This document shows, one piece after another, positions 7,279-15,749 of a stretch of 41,606 nucleotides of DNA. Every line of letters begins with the position of its first letter. Position 1 is the stretch's first letter. Both the position numbers and the translations under genes were made by a program. Origin of the DNA: CAYJFD01 sp964369605 (GTDB lineage Bacteria > Bacteroidota > Bacteroidia > Bacteroidales > UBA932); assembly GCA_964369605.1 (NCBI GenBank), contig CAYJFD010000019.1, forward strand, positions 1 to 41,606. Reading direction: 5' to 3'. The notes beneath the pieces are model-generated. The model saw nothing but the letters and a program-made list of their open reading frames with translations. It did no database searches and had not been told where the DNA came from.

Positions 7279-8331
7279 ATGAAAAATTTAAAAATTGGCG
7301 ATCTTATAGCAAGAATTCCAATAGTGCAGGGAGGAATGGGCGTAGGCATATCTCTTTCGGGCCTAGCGTCGGCAGTTGCAAATGAGGGAGGTATCGGAGT
7401 AATCTCTGTAGCGGGCTTAGGAGTAATTTATCGTAAATTATCTTCTGATTATAGAAAAGCAAGTCAACTAGGCTTAATAGAAGAGATTAAACGAGCAAGA
7501 GAAAAGACAAAGGGTATCATAGGAGTAAATATTATGGTAGCTATGACAAACTTTGCAGAGATGGTAAAGACAAGTATATCTGAAAAAGTAGATATAATTT
7601 TCTCTGGAGCAGGTCTTCCATTAGATTTACCTTCATTTCTTGAAAAAGATAGCGTAACTAAACTTGTCCCTATAGTATCAAGCAGTAGAGCTGTTCGTGT
7701 TATATGTGAAAAATGGAAAAGTAAATATGACTATTTACCTGATGCTATCGTTCTAGAAGGGCCAAAAGCAGGAGGTCATCTTGGGTATAAGGCTTCGGAA
7801 TTAGACTCTCAAAATAGCTCCCTAGAGACTGTACTACAAGAAATAGTGAAAGATGTGAGAGTGATAGAGGAAAAATATAATAAACCTATTCCTATTATAG
7901 CAGGAGGAGGAATCTATACTAATGAAGATATTAACCAAATCATTGCACTAGGCGCCTCTGGAGTCCAAATTGGCACACGTTTCGTTACAACAGACGAATG
8001 TGATGCAAGTAGTGAGTTCAAGGCTGCGTATTGCGAAGCAAATGAAGAAGATATACAAATTATTCAGAGTCCTGTAGGGATGCCTGGCAGAGCGATTAAA
8101 TCTTCTTTCTTAGACAAAGTGAAGGCAGGAATTAAGCATCCTAAATCTTGTCCCTTTAACTGTATCAAAACTTGCGATATAGAAAGTAGTCCTTATTGTA
8201 TAATAATGGCTCTTTATAGCGCCTTTAAAGGGGATTTGAAAAATGGCTATGCATTTGCAGGTGTAAATGCTTGGAGAGCAAAGAAAATACAAAGTGTAAA
8301 AGAAACCATAGCTGAGCTAATGGGAAAGTAA
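7279..8331 (+). CDS. Nitronate monooxygenase / FabK-like flavoprotein
   Basis: A 350-residue TIM-barrel flavoprotein of the NMO/2-nitropropane dioxygenase family. The start at 7279 is chosen because the preceding terminator excludes the upstream TTG. Visible features are PIVQGGMGVGIS (15-26), GEGGIGVIS-like glycine loops, LEGPKAGGHLG with the active-site His region, and the FMN phosphate-binding AGGGIY and GASGVQIGTRF. The C-terminal part has a Cys cluster (CPFNC, KTC, SPYC) seen in a Bacteroidetes/Clostridia subgroup. Members either oxidise nitronates using FMN or, as FabK, reduce enoyl-ACP with NAD(P)H. The cysteines and the 350-residue length favour the uncharacterised NMO-like subgroup over true FabK (about 315 residues). 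It is flanked by terminators, so it is probably transcribed alone. Confidence 0.75.
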   Translation: MKNLKIGDLIARIPIVQGGMGVGISLSGLASAVANEGGIGVISVAGLGVIYRKLSSDYRKASQLGLIEEIKRAREKTKGIIGVNIMVAMTNFAEMVKTSISEKVDIIFSGAGLPLDLPSFLEKDSVTKLVPIVSSSRAVRVICEKWKSKYDYLPDAIVLEGPKAGGHLGYKASELDSQNSSLETVLQEIVKDVRVIEEKYNKPIPIIAGGGIYTNEDINQIIALGASGVQIGTRFVTTDECDASSEFKAAYCEANEEDIQIIQSPVGMPGRAIKSSFLDKVKAGIKHPKSCPFNCIKTCDIESSPYCIIMALYSAFKGDLKNGYAFAGVNAWRAKKIQSVKETIAELMGK

Positions 8332-8352
8332 GGTTTTTGAATAACTAATATG

Positions 8353-8386
8353 AAGTATCGGTACTATTTGTATCGATACTTTTTTA
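8353..8386 (+). terminator. Terminator after the NMO-like gene
   Basis: AAGTATCG (8353-8360) and CGATACTT (8374-8381) form an 8-bp stem, extended by TA/TA pairs with bulges, then T5. Confidence 0.75.
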
Positions 8387-8491
8387 TGACCTATAGCGGC
8401 GCTTTTAGGGGCAAATATTTTGTTAAGTCATAAATTTTGAATAAATTTACAGAATGTCCAAAGATATTGTAAACTAAAAAGTTAAGTCACT

Positions 8492-11400
8492 ATGGAAAAG
8501 AACAAAAACAAAGGAGTAAAGAAAATAATTTCTAGAATCGGTATTGCGCTAGGAGCGCTAATATTACTTATAAGTATAGCGCTGGGGATAGTCTTGAATA
8601 CTATATTATCTCCTAAAAAATTAACTCCGATTATAGAGAAGCTTGCTCAAAACTACATAACTACTGATATAACATTGGGTCGTGTTGATGTTACTTTGTT
8701 CTCCACTTTCCCAAATCTTTCTATTCAGATCGATTCTCTAGGCATTAAACAAGTAAACGATACCATTCCAGATTTAATATTTACAGAGAAGTTTATCGCT
8801 ACTGTTAATCCTTTTGCTTTACTGAAAAAAAGTATAATTGTAGAGCAAGTAGTACTTAAGGGAGCAAATATTCACGTATATAACGATTCAATAATCAACC
8901 CTTTACAAGTACTTAATTTGGAGGACAAAGCTCCAAAAGAGAAGGATACTACATCGAGTTCCAGTTTTAATCTAAAAGATTACTCTGTAGCATTAAAGAA
9001 AATAGCTATAGAGTCATCAGATATAACTATAGATGATAGGGTAAAGAATTTTTATAGCCACCTTGATGGCATTTCATTCGATCTAAGTGCATCACTATTA
9101 TTAAAAGAGATAAAGTTTAATATGAGTCTGTCCCTACCAGAGATTATTATCAAAAATCAAGGTGTTGAGCTAGCTAATAGCGAGTCTATTTCTATAGATT
9201 CAGAGATGTATTATGACCACTCATCGATGCTATTAAGGATTGAACAAGCAGATATCTTACTTAATGAGATAGCACTTAAAACTGGTGGTGAATTGAGGGC
9301 TGACACTCTAAATTCTAGGCTTCTTGTAGACCTATACTCTACCCTTTCCTCCCCATCTTTAGATCAATTTTTAGGGCTAATTCCAGCGGGAATAATAGAT
9401 CAAGATGAGGAACTTATAACAAATGGAAGTATTGATTTAGCTATAAATATTAACGGAGAATATAGCAACACTATGATGCCTATACTATCCGCTAGCTTAG
9501 ATCTTGATGGTGGACAAGCAAGGTACGAATCGAAGAAGGTAGCTATAGAGTCAATAGACTGTGCTGCTGATCTATTGGTAGATATGAATAGACCTAAAGA
9601 GTCCTATTTAAATATAGAACGATTTAGTGTGAATGCATCTGATATACTAGATCTAGACCTTAAAGGAAGGATTCAAAATCTACTTGTAGACCCCGAAGTA
9701 GATATGAGTCTAGAGTCCCATATTGACTTTAATCGTTTTGCTCAAATTTTCCCTTTACAAAAAGGTGTGACTTTAGAAGGTACAAATGATAGTAAGATAG
9801 ATCTTCAAGTAAAAGCATCGGATGTAGAACTTGGAAATTATGGTGCTATCTATGTTAATGGGGAGTCGATTTTTGACGGACTCATTATATCCCTAGATGG
9901 CAGTGAGATAGAGGATGATTCATCACAGTTAGGTAAATTAGCGATTAATATTGATCAAGCTTCTCTTTTATTTGGTGACAGAGTCAATATCAATAAAAAG
10001 CAGAGTACTGCTCGCACCTTGGTAGCAGAAATTAAACTATCAGACATCTTCCTACGCGACAGTTTAGGAGGATTTATAGGTATCAAAAATTTAGGACTTT
10101 CGGCAGGAGTTAACTATAACAATAATGATCTCAAAATTAATGGAGTAGGACTTAAATTTACAAGTGAAAATATAAATATGGGCATCAAAGATAGTCTTGA
10201 TATCCAGGTAGCAGGTGCAGAGGCTGCATTAATCCTAGTCAGTGAAGGGGAAAATAGGCAAGCAAAAATATATGGAGATGTATCAAGTGAATCGATTACT
10301 TTCCAAAATAATATAGATAACTCTAATCTAGCGCTATCCCTCGTTAAAATGGATGTTGACCTATTAAAGAGCAAAGATAATCTTGATACAAAACATAAAC
10401 TTGAAATGTGGGATAAAAGAGCAACTATAGGCTTTTCTGACCTAGATTTATATACCGAAAAATTCCCCATTAATATAGCTCTAGTTGATTCTCGTGTCGC
10501 ACTAGAGAACTCTACCATAGAGCTTACAAATGCGCATATAGAACTAGGTGAAAGTACTATCATTGCCACGGGCTATATTTCCAATCTTCTTGGCTCACTC
10601 TTGGGAGACAATAAGGCAAAACTAGATGGTAAACTAGCTATCTCTTCACCTTTAATCAATTTACCCGAAATATTAGAAGCAACTACTCAGATTACAACTC
10701 AAAACTCTTCCTCTAGAGAGATCAATATATCTGATAATAATAGTACTGAAGAAGTAACTGCTTCAGTATTTATGGTTCCAGAGGATATTAAATTTGACTT
10801 TGACTTAGATATAGACAAGGTTATGCTAAAAGATTCTGACATAGAAAATGTTGTAGGGCGTGCCTATATAAATCGAGGTGTACTTGAGTTAGAAAAATTA
10901 GAGTTTTACGCAATAGGTGCAAAAGCCCGATTAGGAATGATCTACAAGAATCAAGAAAATAATAGCACTGATGCCTTTGCAACCCTCAGTCTTTCAGAAG
11001 TAAATATAAATCGTATTAAAGAATTAATCCCAGAGATAGATTCAATGATGCCTATGATACGCTCATTTGAAGGAATAGTTGATTTTAGCATACGAGCACA
11101 AACAGCACTAAGTGAGGGTGTTGGCTTTGATCCTGCAAAATTAAAAGCAGCTATTTCATTAGAGGGTACAAATCTAGTATTAATGGACAGCGAAACATTC
11201 TCAGACCTATCAAAAATCTTAATGTTTAAAAATAAAGATAAAAACTTAATAGATTCACTCGCTGTTCACATAACTGCTAATGATTCAAAGATAGATGTAC
11301 TACCTTTCGAGATATCTATAGATAGGTATCGCGCAATAGTTGGAGGAACGCAGAACATAGATGCAGAATTCAATATCGACTTTGGTTACAATGTCTCTAT

Positions 11401-11560
11401 TGTAAAATCCCCTCTCCCATTCAAAGCTGGCGTAGACATAAAAGGAGACCTAGAAGATTTTGGTTTTAAAATCACAAGAGCCAAACTAAAGAAAACAGAC
11501 TTCGCGGCACTTGACGAACACTTCAAGACCTTTAGTGAATCGATCAATGCTAAGGAATAA
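8492..11560 (+). CDS. AsmA-family inner-membrane protein
   Basis: This 1022-residue protein has a short basic N-terminus (KNKNKGVKK), one transmembrane helix (about residues 14-38), and then an extended region of beta-strand repeats reaching the C-terminus, as in AsmA/TamB-like proteins. Early segments such as ITDITLGRVDVTLFSTFPNLSIQIDSL are characteristic of AsmA N-terminal modules (shown here in abbreviated sense only). The ending, with a DKVDIxP-like strand (SKIDVLPFEISIDRYRAIVG) and ADFNIDFGYNVSI, fits the AsmA C-terminal domain. Family members form long periplasmic grooves that carry phospholipids between inner and outer membranes or affect outer-membrane assembly. It is transcribed alone, between a terminator and the arsenite exporter promoter. 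The exact substrate is unknown. Confidence 0.75.
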   Translation: MEKNKNKGVKKIISRIGIALGALILLISIALGIVLNTILSPKKLTPIIEKLAQNYITTDITLGRVDVTLFSTFPNLSIQIDSLGIKQVNDTIPDLIFTEKFIATVNPFALLKKSIIVEQVVLKGANIHVYNDSIINPLQVLNLEDKAPKEKDTTSSSSFNLKDYSVALKKIAIESSDITIDDRVKNFYSHLDGISFDLSASLLLKEIKFNMSLSLPEIIIKNQGVELANSESISIDSEMYYDHSSMLLRIEQADILLNEIALKTGGELRADTLNSRLLVDLYSTLSSPSLDQFLGLIPAGIIDQDEELITNGSIDLAININGEYSNTMMPILSASLDLDGGQARYESKKVAIESIDCAADLLVDMNRPKESYLNIERFSVNASDILDLDLKGRIQNLLVDPEVDMSLESHIDFNRFAQIFPLQKGVTLEGTNDSKIDLQVKASDVELGNYGAIYVNGESIFDGLIISLDGSEIEDDSSQLGKLAINIDQASLLFGDRVNINKKQSTARTLVAEIKLSDIFLRDSLGGFIGIKNLGLSAGVNYNNNDLKINGVGLKFTSENINMGIKDSLDIQVAGAEAALILVSEGENRQAKIYGDVSSESITFQNNIDNSNLALSLVKMDVDLLKSKDNLDTKHKLEMWDKRATIGFSDLDLYTEKFPINIALVDSRVALENSTIELTNAHIELGESTIIATGYISNLLGSLLGDNKAKLDGKLAISSPLINLPEILEATTQITTQNSSSREINISDNNSTEEVTASVFMVPEDIKFDFDLDIDKVMLKDSDIENVVGRAYINRGVLELEKLEFYAIGAKARLGMIYKNQENNSTDAFATLSLSEVNINRIKELIPEIDSMMPMIRSFEGIVDFSIRAQTALSEGVGFDPAKLKAAISLEGTNLVLMDSETFSDLSKILMFKNKDKNLIDSLAVHITANDSKIDVLPFEISIDRYRAIVGGTQNIDAEFNIDFGYNVSIVKSPLPFKAGVDIKGDLEDFGFKITRAKLKKTDFAALDEHFKTFSESINAKE

Positions 11561-11600
11561 AACTTTATAAAATTTATAACACAACAATTTCGTTAAAAAG

Positions 11601-11639
11601 TTGGTATAATAAAATATTGTTCGTTAATTTGCGAACAAT
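11601..11639 (+). promoter_or_regulatory. Promoter and palindromic operator of the arsenite exporter
   Basis: ATTGTTCG (11616-11623) and CGAACAAT (11632-11639) form a perfect 8-bp inverted repeat with an 8-bp spacer. A near-consensus promoter runs through it: TTGG (11601-11604), 19 bp, TTAATTTG (11624-11631). The palindrome is centred on the -7 box, where a bound dimeric repressor such as ArsR would block transcription. No regulator gene lies next to it. Confidence 0.6.
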
Positions 11640-11678
11640 TAGTAATAATACAAACAGAATAAATTATCTATTGAAGTT

Positions 11679-12722
11679 ATGAGCGAAAATAAAGGAATCG
11701 GATTTTTTGAACGCTATCTTACGATCTGGGTAGCCTTATGTATAATAGCAGGAATCGCAGTGGGACATTTCCTACCGTTTATTCCTCAGTTTCTAGGAAA
11801 GTTTGAATATGCTTCAGTCTCAATACCTGTTGCGATTCTTATCTGGATGATGATCTACCCTATGATGCTTAAAGTAGACTTTCAAAGTGTCAAAAATGTA
11901 GGAAAGCGCCCAAAGGGAGTCTTAATAACCTGTATAACAAACTGGCTTATAAAACCATTCACGATGTTCGGCATATCGTGGTTCTTCTTTCACATAGTAT
12001 TTAAAATGTGGATACCACTAGACCTTGCAAACGAATATCTAGCTGGCGCCGTCCTACTAGGGGCAGCACCTTGTACCGCTATGGTATTCGTCTGGAGTCA
12101 CCTTACAAAGGGAGACGCGGCATATACACTAGTACAAGTCGCTGTAAATGATCTAATTATACTAGTCGCCTTCACCCCTATCGTAGCCTTACTACTAGGC
12201 GTCACTGGAGTCGTAATTCCTTGGAACACACTCATCATATCAGTAGTATTATTTGTAGTAATTCCTCTTATAGCAGGTGTCTTAACTCGAATTAGCGTCA
12301 TAAAAAATAAAGGAATAGAGTATTTCAACACCACCTTTGTAAACAAATTCAACAACACCACTGTTATAGGTCTACTACTAACCCTAGTAATTCTTTTCTC
12401 ATTCCAAGGAGATAAAATACTTGCCAACCCGCTCCACATCGCACTCATAGCCGTACCATTAATCCTACAGACGGTCTTAATTTTCTTCGTAGCATACCTA
12501 TGGGCAAAATGGTCAAAACTACCACACAATGTAGCAGCCCCAGCAGGAATGATCGGCGCAAGTAACTTCTTTGAATTAGCTGTTGCTGTCGCAATATCAT
12601 TATTCGGTCTCCAATCAGGAGCAGCACTCGCTACAGTTGTAGGAGTACTCGTCGAAGTCCCAGTAATGCTAATGCTAGTCAAAATCGCAAACAACACCCG
12701 CACTTGGTTCCCAGCTAAGTAA
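11679..12722 (+). CDS. acr3: Acr3-family arsenite efflux transporter
   Basis: A 347-residue, highly hydrophobic protein with about ten predicted transmembrane helices. The family signature LGAAPCTAMVFVWS contains Cys132, which corresponds to the cysteine required for arsenite transport in studied Acr3 proteins. Acr3 uses the membrane potential or proton gradient to expel arsenite, As(OH)3, from the cytosol and works without an ATPase. No arsR, arsD, arsA or arsenate reductase gene is adjacent, so it is a lone exporter here. The palindrome over its promoter suggests repression by a metalloid-responsive regulator encoded elsewhere. Codon use is somewhat richer in C-ending codons (GTC, ATC, CTC) than the neighbours, a weak hint of acquisition. 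Confidence 0.85.
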   Translation: MSENKGIGFFERYLTIWVALCIIAGIAVGHFLPFIPQFLGKFEYASVSIPVAILIWMMIYPMMLKVDFQSVKNVGKRPKGVLITCITNWLIKPFTMFGISWFFFHIVFKMWIPLDLANEYLAGAVLLGAAPCTAMVFVWSHLTKGDAAYTLVQVAVNDLIILVAFTPIVALLLGVTGVVIPWNTLIISVVLFVVIPLIAGVLTRISVIKNKGIEYFNTTFVNKFNNTTVIGLLLTLVILFSFQGDKILANPLHIALIAVPLILQTVLIFFVAYLWAKWSKLPHNVAAPAGMIGASNFFELAVAVAISLFGLQSGAALATVVGVLVEVPVMLMLVKIANNTRTWFPAK

Positions 12723-12802
12723 AGAATAACATCTCCGCTTAGACATTACTCATCAACCACCTTTGGAAATACTTTTGGCTACACAAATATAACCCCGAAT
12801 GT

Positions 12803-13018
12803 GGCAAGGCGTAGAAAACACCGTTTAAAGGGCACTTTTTACGATTTGCTCAATGAATTTAATCGATTTAGGTAGGCAAGGCGTAGAAAACATCGTTTAA
12901 AAGGCACTTTTTACGATTTGCCCAGTGAATTAAAGCGATTTAGGTAGGCAAGTCGGAAAGAACATCATTTAAAGGGCACTTTTTACGATTTGCTCAGTGA
13001 ATTAAAGCGATTTAGGTA
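12803..13018. repeat. Three tandem 72-bp repeats
   Basis: Three head-to-tail copies, each exactly 72 bp: 12803-12874, 12875-12946 and 12947-13018. Each begins GGCAAG and ends CGATTTAGGTA, with a shared core GGCACTTTTTACGATTTG. Copies 1 and 2 differ at a few bases. Copy 3 diverges mainly in its first 20 bases but keeps the length. Every forward and reverse frame has stops, so the array is not coding. It fills the gap between convergent acr3 and CAP-protein genes. The rest of the 312-bp gap (12723-12802) shows nothing I can name. Confidence 0.9.
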
Positions 13019-13030
13019 GGTAGGTAGGTG
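13015..13030. repeat. GGTA microsatellite at the end of the 72-bp array
   Basis: Three GGTA units plus one GGTG unit continue the terminal GGTA of the last 72-bp copy, ending 5 bp from the CAP gene's stop codon. Confidence 0.7.
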
Positions 13031-13034
13031 GGGC

Positions 13035-13985
13035 TTATATCTTCTCGGAGGCTAAAAGTATAACTACATACCAAGCTTCATTAAATTTGTAATATGCTAC
13101 TCCTATGTCTTTGTACTCTTCATCAAGTAGATCTTTCTTATCGCCTTTGTCCTCTTCCATTGATAGATAAAGGCCTTCTACTACCTTTGCATCATCTTTA
13201 TAGTTCTCAAAATAGAAAATATTTGCGACTAAGAACTCATAGCCAGCGTCTTCTAATACAGAGAGATTTCTAGTACCGTCAGGACGCTCATTACTCCAAT
13301 AACCTGCTAGTTCTCTTGCTCTAGTTAATGCTGCCCTTTCAAGTACTGGGTTTAGATATAATTCCTCGACATTATTTGATCTTCGTAGATTGTTAATGTA
13401 ATATACCATTTCTATAACCATATCATCAAGGTCGACCTCTGCTGCTGCTTGTGCTTCGGGAGCTTCGGCATCATCACTCCTAGTATCATCATTAGCAGGC
13501 ATACCAAAAAGTTGAACGGCATACCATGTATCTCCGATCGAGTACATTCCTATACCTATTTCTTTCGATTTAGGGCTTATCATACTCTCGTAATGAGGTG
13601 GACTATTTTTCCAACTATTAAAGAAGTTCTCACCCATAGTTTCAACAGGATAACCTTCATTATAGGCTATGTTTTCTGCCGCATAAGTATAATCATAACC
13701 ATATTCTGTCATAGCTGTATAAGGGTCTGTACCGTTTGGGCGGGTATGGCTAAAATACTCATCAAGCTCGCGTGCTCGTACCTCTGCGGCCCTATCTAGT
13801 GACGCATTTCTCTTTAATTCGTGTAATCCCTTTGATCGACGTAGTTCATTTACTAACCTAAAATTTACATCTGTAGGGTCATCACTATTTGCATAAGCGA
13901 TATTTGCTGTAGCTTTTGTTGAAAATCCCAATATGCCGCTTAGTACAGCCGTTAGGACAAGGAAGATTTTAATACTCTTTATCAT
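13035..13985 (-). CDS. Secreted protein with two CAP domains, the second degenerate
   Basis: The protein is 316 residues with an N-terminal signal sequence (about 1-28, ending ATA/NIA). Residues about 38-162 form a CAP/SCP (cysteine-rich secretory, PR-1-like) domain with the usual cavity residues: His80 in FSHTRPNG, Glu104 in AAENIAY and His131 in PPHYESM. Residues about 186-313 repeat the fold (VYYINNLRRSN, ALTRARELAGYW), but the matching residues are lost: Asn232 in WSNERPDG, Ala254 in VANIFY, and no PPH segment. An Asp/Glu/Ala-rich linker (166-190) joins the two. Bacterial CAP proteins are extracytoplasmic and mostly uncharacterised; a metal- or lipid-related role has been suggested. The second copy is probably structural or ligand-binding only. 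Confidence 0.8.
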   Translation of the reverse strand: MIKSIKIFLVLTAVLSGILGFSTKATANIAYANSDDPTDVNFRLVNELRRSKGLHELKRNASLDRAAEVRARELDEYFSHTRPNGTDPYTAMTEYGYDYTYAAENIAYNEGYPVETMGENFFNSWKNSPPHYESMISPKSKEIGIGMYSIGDTWYAVQLFGMPANDDTRSDDAEAPEAQAAAEVDLDDMVIEMVYYINNLRRSNNVEELYLNPVLERAALTRARELAGYWSNERPDGTRNLSVLEDAGYEFLVANIFYFENYKDDAKVVEGLYLSMEEDKGDKKDLLDEEYKDIGVAYYKFNEAWYVVILLASEKI

Positions 13986-14009
13986 ATTGATATATTATTT
14001 ATTGATTTT

Positions 14010-14027
14010 CAAATTTACACAAATTTA
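14010..14027 (-). promoter_or_regulatory. Candidate -7 elements of the CAP-protein gene
   Basis: Read on the minus strand, two perfect TAAATTTG sequences lie 10 bp apart (14017-14010 and 14027-14020). Neither has a clear TTTG at 19-21 bp. Confidence 0.35.
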
Positions 14028-14044
14028 ATAAAATAGATCATTAT

Positions 14045-14782
14045 TTACTTCTGAAGATGATAAAATACGTAACTATACTCCTCTCCGTATGATTTATACA
14101 TCGCTATCTCTTGTTCTATAATCCCTATTACTTGTTTAGCTTCCTGATTATTAGGGTATCTTAATTTCATATCTTCAAGATTAGCCTGTAGTGGAGTATA
14201 ATAATTATCTAGCCAACATTCTGGAGACAAAATAGTAGTTTTAAGACAAGTATACCCTCTCTCTTGCGCTAATGCAATCTTACTCGACACACTATCTATC
14301 TGAGGATATGCTTCACCCCAATATTCTTGAGGCTCTAATGAAGGAGCATCTACTATCCAGCTTATTTCACTACAGATTAAGGAGCCTCCAGGTTTAAGAA
14401 ACTTTCCCCAGTCCCTTAATCCTTCTTTAAATCCAGCTATATATATCGCTCCTTCTGCAAATATATAATCAAAACTCTCCTCCTCAAATGTCATCTCAAA
14501 CATAGACATACAAAGTCCATTGACTTGAGACCCTAATCCAAATTTCTCGGCTTTAGAGTTTAACTCTTCTATATAATCGGGATTATTATCTATAGCTGTG
14601 ATAATAGCATTTGGGAGAGTCCTAGCTAGAATAAACGTGTGAGTTCCTACACCACAACCTATATCCAGGATCTTCACAGCCGTATCGACTGGAATATCTT
14701 TGATCGCTTCAAGCGTAGCGTTTTCACTTCCTGGTCCTAATCTTAGCATGCCTTCAAAGGCTTCAAAAAAATATTTCTCCAT
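14045..14782 (-). CDS. Class I SAM-dependent methyltransferase
   Basis: The 245-residue protein has a Rossmann methyltransferase core. Motif I is ILDIGCGVGTHTF (38-50), the acidic residue ending strand 2 is Asp65 in AIDNNP, motif post-I/IV is FDYIFAEGAIYIAG, and LKPGGSLICSE is the strand 4-5 region. A C-terminal part (SPECWLDNYYTPL, and so on) is shared with a widespread uncharacterised subgroup of about 250 residues. It would transfer a methyl group from S-adenosylmethionine to a small molecule, but the substrate is not evident. It lacks the cysteine triad layout of arsenite methyltransferase ArsM, despite being about 1.3 kb from the arsenite exporter. A TATATTTG box lies 21 bp upstream on its own strand, so it is likely transcribed separately. 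Confidence 0.7.
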   Translation of the reverse strand: MEKYFFEAFEGMLRLGPGSENATLEAIKDIPVDTAVKILDIGCGVGTHTFILARTLPNAIITAIDNNPDYIEELNSKAEKFGLGSQVNGLCMSMFEMTFEEESFDYIFAEGAIYIAGFKEGLRDWGKFLKPGGSLICSEISWIVDAPSLEPQEYWGEAYPQIDSVSSKIALAQERGYTCLKTTILSPECWLDNYYTPLQANLEDMKLRYPNNQEAKQVIGIIEQEIAMYKSYGEEYSYVFYHLQK

Positions 14783-14802
14783 TTACTTTTTCATTATTAA
14801 TA

Positions 14803-14810
14803 CAAATATA
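14803..14810 (-). promoter_or_regulatory. -7 element of the methyltransferase gene
   Basis: CAAATATA on the plus strand reads TATATTTG toward the gene, a perfect -7 match. No TTTG is found at the usual upstream distance. Confidence 0.45.
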
Positions 14811-14861
14811 ATGAAAATGTTACTATATATAGATTATTTATAAGAGATTAAATATTAGAAC

Positions 14862-15719
14862 TTAGATCCATTCGTCTTTTACGATATCACCTTGAGTGCC
14901 GATAATAATTAACTTTACAGGGATTCTTCTTTCAGCATTACTAACAGCTGTCTGAACCAAATGTAGTAGGCCACTACAACAAGGGACCTCCATAATTACG
15001 ACTGTAAGAGTATTAATCTTAGCGCTATCTATCATCATAGACAGTTTTTCTACATAAGCTTCCTTATTACTATCTAGTTTAGGGCAAGCTATAGCTAACT
15101 TCTTTCCCTTTAATAATTCACTATGGAAGTTTGCATAAGCATAGGCAGTACAGTCCGCAGCTAATACGACATCTGCATTTACAAAATATGTAGCATTTGG
15201 ATTTAGAAGGTGTAGCTGTACTGGCCAGTGGGTAAGCTGTGACTCACTCTTTATCTCTGAAACAGCAGAACTAAGCGGAGCAGCAAATGAACGCTCCATG
15301 CTTCCTGGACATCCACAAGCAAATTTCGGTTTATTCTCTTCTATCACCTTATTTTCCTCAAGAGATGAGAGATTAATATCTAAACCTTTTTCCCTGACAT
15401 ACTGAACTCCTTTATTAAAGTATTCCATTTCATTATGATCCCTTAGATGCTTAAGGTGAGCAAGAATAGTCTCCTCCCCTTTTGGAGATATACGATCCAT
15501 AACAGCTATCTCATCATAAGCTTCTGCCTCTTTTTCAATAATAGATATTGCTCCAACAGGACAATCTCCGATACACGCCCCCAATCCATCACAATATAGT
15601 TCGCTAACTATTCTAGCTTTTCCATCTATCATCTGAAGTGCACCTTCGTGACATCCATTAACACAAGCTCCACAACCATTGCAAAGCTCTTCGTTGATTT
15701 TAATTATATTCCTTTTCAT
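14862..15719 (-). CDS. Ferredoxin-like 4Fe-4S binding protein
   Basis: The start at 15719 gives 285 residues; an upstream in-frame ATG at 15752 overlaps the -7 box and is rejected. The N-terminus has a full 4Fe-4S motif, CNGCGACVNGC (Cys13, 16, 19, 23). A second motif, CDGLGACIGDC, has Cys43, 49 and 53 but Leu at the second cysteine position, so it may hold a 3Fe-4S cluster or borrow a ligand. Other cysteines (FACGCPG 135/137, DC190, ACP212, PCC 247/248) are well placed for another metal or redox site. Similar proteins occur in anaerobic Bacteroidetes and Clostridia, where the exact reaction is unknown. It is transcribed divergently from a Crp/Fnr regulator with a shared palindrome between them, suggesting redox or nitrosative-stress control. 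Confidence 0.75.
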   Translation of the reverse strand: MKRNIIKINEELCNGCGACVNGCHEGALQMIDGKARIVSELYCDGLGACIGDCPVGAISIIEKEAEAYDEIAVMDRISPKGEETILAHLKHLRDHNEMEYFNKGVQYVREKGLDINLSSLEENKVIEENKPKFACGCPGSMERSFAAPLSSAVSEIKSESQLTHWPVQLHLLNPNATYFVNADVVLAADCTAYAYANFHSELLKGKKLAIACPKLDSNKEAYVEKLSMMIDSAKINTLTVVIMEVPCCSGLLHLVQTAVSNAERRIPVKLIIIGTQGDIVKDEWI

Positions 15720-15749
15720 ACTTTTTAATTTTTTATTCAAAATATAATG

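Noticed and set aside
10114..10569. 151-residue minus-strand frame inside the AsmA-like gene
   Set aside because: Antisense to a well-supported coding sequence, with no promoter and no recognisable domain.
12098..12703. 201-residue minus-strand frame over acr3
   Set aside because: It lies wholly inside acr3, has no promoter and its Ser/Thr/Ile-rich composition is the mirror of a hydrophobic transporter frame.
12803..13018. 72-bp tandem repeats as a CRISPR array
   Set aside because: The whole 72-bp unit repeats without unique spacers and no cas gene is nearby.
14045..14782. Arsenite methyltransferase ArsM near the arsenite exporter
   Set aside because: The conserved cysteine triad of ArsM is not in place, and the gene is on the other strand with its own promoter.
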